Source of the DNA: an uncultured Pirellulaceae bacterium | GTDB lineage: Bacteria; Planctomycetota; Planctomycetia; Pirellulales; Pirellulaceae | Length of the DNA stretch: 64,000 nt | Assembly (NCBI GenBank): GCA_938083195.1 | Contig: CALKCK010000007.1 | Span: forward strand, 1 to 64,000 | Reading direction: 5' to 3' | Shown: positions 63,121 through 64,000 of the stretch, one piece after another | Layout: every line of letters begins with the position of its first letter | How positions within the stretch are numbered: position 1 is the first letter of the stretch | Notes under the pieces: generated by a model | What the model saw: only the letters and a program-made list of their open reading frames with translations | What the model was told of the DNA's origin: nothing | Databases searched by the model: none | Translations under genes and position numbers: made by a program

Positions 63121-64000
63121 TCGTTATCAACAATTTCTTCCAAGTGTTTTCGAAAAAGCCCGCTCAGCACGACTTCTGTAATAACCGCACGAAATCTGAA
63201 GTCCTGCTTAGCCACCAAGTCCGCAACTTGCCGAATATCAGGCTGGTCTACAAAATCTAATTGACGACCCAATGCGTATTTCATTGTATGCTCAACAAAC
63301 GCCCGAACAAATCTAGGTTTATCGCGAAGCACCACGTTCTTAAAACGTTCAGAACCGACAAAGGCATCGCCTCTCAACTCGCCAGAGGAATCCACTTTTT
63401 TTCCATTGGCATAAGAACTCCTCCATTTACCGACCGCGTCGAACATCTCAAAGGCGAAACCAGGTGGGTCAATTACGTTATGACAAGTTGCGCAAGCTTC
63501 ATTCTCCCGGTGACTCGCTAACTTTTCCCTCACCGTTAAGTCGACGGACACCTCGCCAGCAGCAGCTTCCAACGGAGGAACATCAGCCGGAGCAGGGGGG
63601 GGCGGCGAATTGTAAATGACGTCTAAAATCCAAGCGCCTCGATAGACAGGACTGGTTCTTGTTGTTGTCGAGGTTGAAATCAACATGGCACCAGAAGATA
63701 AAACACCACCTCGGTGACCATTGGGCCATTTAATCCTGAAAAAATCTTCAAACCGATCTATCGGCGGCGAATAACCTAATACCTGCTCTGGATCGACCGC
63801 ATACCAATCCATCAACTGGCGATTCAAATAGGCGTATTCGGAAGCAATAAACTCTGTAATCCTACGATTCTCAACCATCACCGATTCGAAAAACAGCAGC
63901 TGTTCAATCATCATTGAGATAGCTGGCGGGGGGCGTTGATTGCTTTTCACATAATATTGTGGGTAGAGCGTTTTGTCGGGCAATACCGATGCCACATCTT
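63117..64000 (-). CDS. DUF1592/DUF1588/DUF1585 cytochrome-type protein (5' part outside the window)
   Basis: About 294 C-terminal residues; the frame continues beyond the right edge, so the N-terminal cytochrome and DUF1587/1592 parts are not visible. DUF1592 end: LMDWYAVDPEQVLGYSPPID. DUF1588: RGGVLSSGAMLISTSTTTRT and SPVYRGAWILDVI. The haem motif CATCHNVIDPPGFAFE lies in DUF1588. DUF1585: FVRAFVEHTMKYALGRQLDF. It is an analogue of the DUF1549/DUF1553 protein in the convergent operon. It is translationally coupled with the DUF1552 gene. Confidence 0.93.
   Translation of the reverse strand, partial: DVASVLPDKTLYPQYYVKSNQRPPPAISMMIEQLLFFESVMVENRRITEFIASEYAYLNRQLMDWYAVDPEQVLGYSPPIDRFEDFFRIKWPNGHRGGVLSSGAMLISTSTTTRTSPVYRGAWILDVIYNSPPPPAPADVPPLEAAAGEVSVDLTVREKLASHRENEACATCHNVIDPPGFAFEMFDAVGKWRSSYANGKKVDSSGELRGDAFVGSERFKNVVLRDKPRFVRAFVEHTMKYALGRQLDFVDQPDIRQVADLVAKQDFRFRAVITEVVLSGLFRKHLEEIVDNE

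Overview
The window looks like a chromosome segment of a planctomycete, most likely a marine member of the Pirellulaceae/Pirellulales with GC in the mid-40s (estimated by eye). The reasons are the co-occurrence of DUF1549/DUF1553 cytochrome-type proteins with DUF1501, a DUF1592/1588/1585 protein with DUF1552, secreted sulfatases, a Ser/Thr kinase fused to WD40 propellers, and zinc-ribbon membrane proteins. I saw no tRNA, rRNA, insertion sequence, phage gene or CRISPR array.

Layout. 1-11.4 kb is a plus-strand tad/Flp pilus locus: a CpaF motor cut by the window edge, two small prepilin-like proteins, a prepilin peptidase, three TadE/TadG-like pseudopilins, an unknown membrane protein, CpaB, a second CpaF fused to an FHA domain, TadB and TadC. 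A zinc-ribbon membrane protein and a transmembrane Ser/Thr kinase with a degenerate caspase-like domain follow (11.5-15.8 kb). Since FHA domains bind phosphothreonine, the kinase and the FHA-motor suggest phosphorylation control of the pilus. 16.2-17.5 kb is a FabB-type ketosynthase, and 17.8-21.8 kb a kinase with about 14 WD40 repeats.

21.9-28.8 kb is a degradative block: sulfatase and GH16 lipoprotein (minus), a small broken or recoded lipoprotein gene with its own terminator, a zinc-ribbon protein, a sulfamidase-like sulfatase and a ThuA-like protein. 28.9-41.1 kb holds a secreted dikinase-like protein, an S9 peptidase, a Gfo/Idh/MocA oxidoreductase, a trypsin-like protease, a TerB-like protein, an M13 metallopeptidase and a membrane protein with two FMN-binding domains and NosR-like cysteine motifs. 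41.2-47.3 kb is gltBD (glutamate synthase).

47.7-48.8 kb holds the most striking feature: one reading frame for a secreted thioredoxin-like protein is interrupted only by an in-frame UGA, placed where the family has the active-site cysteine and followed by a hairpin of bacterial SECIS type. It is a selenoprotein candidate. 48.9-57.6 kb has a membrane protein, uridine kinase, two outer-membrane barrels, a PQQ-propeller protein, a sugar isomerase-like protein, inorganic pyrophosphatase and two hypotheticals. 57.7-64 kb carries two convergent planctomycete modules: DUF1549/1553 + DUF1501 (plus) and DUF1592/1588/1585 + DUF1552 (minus, cut by the window end).
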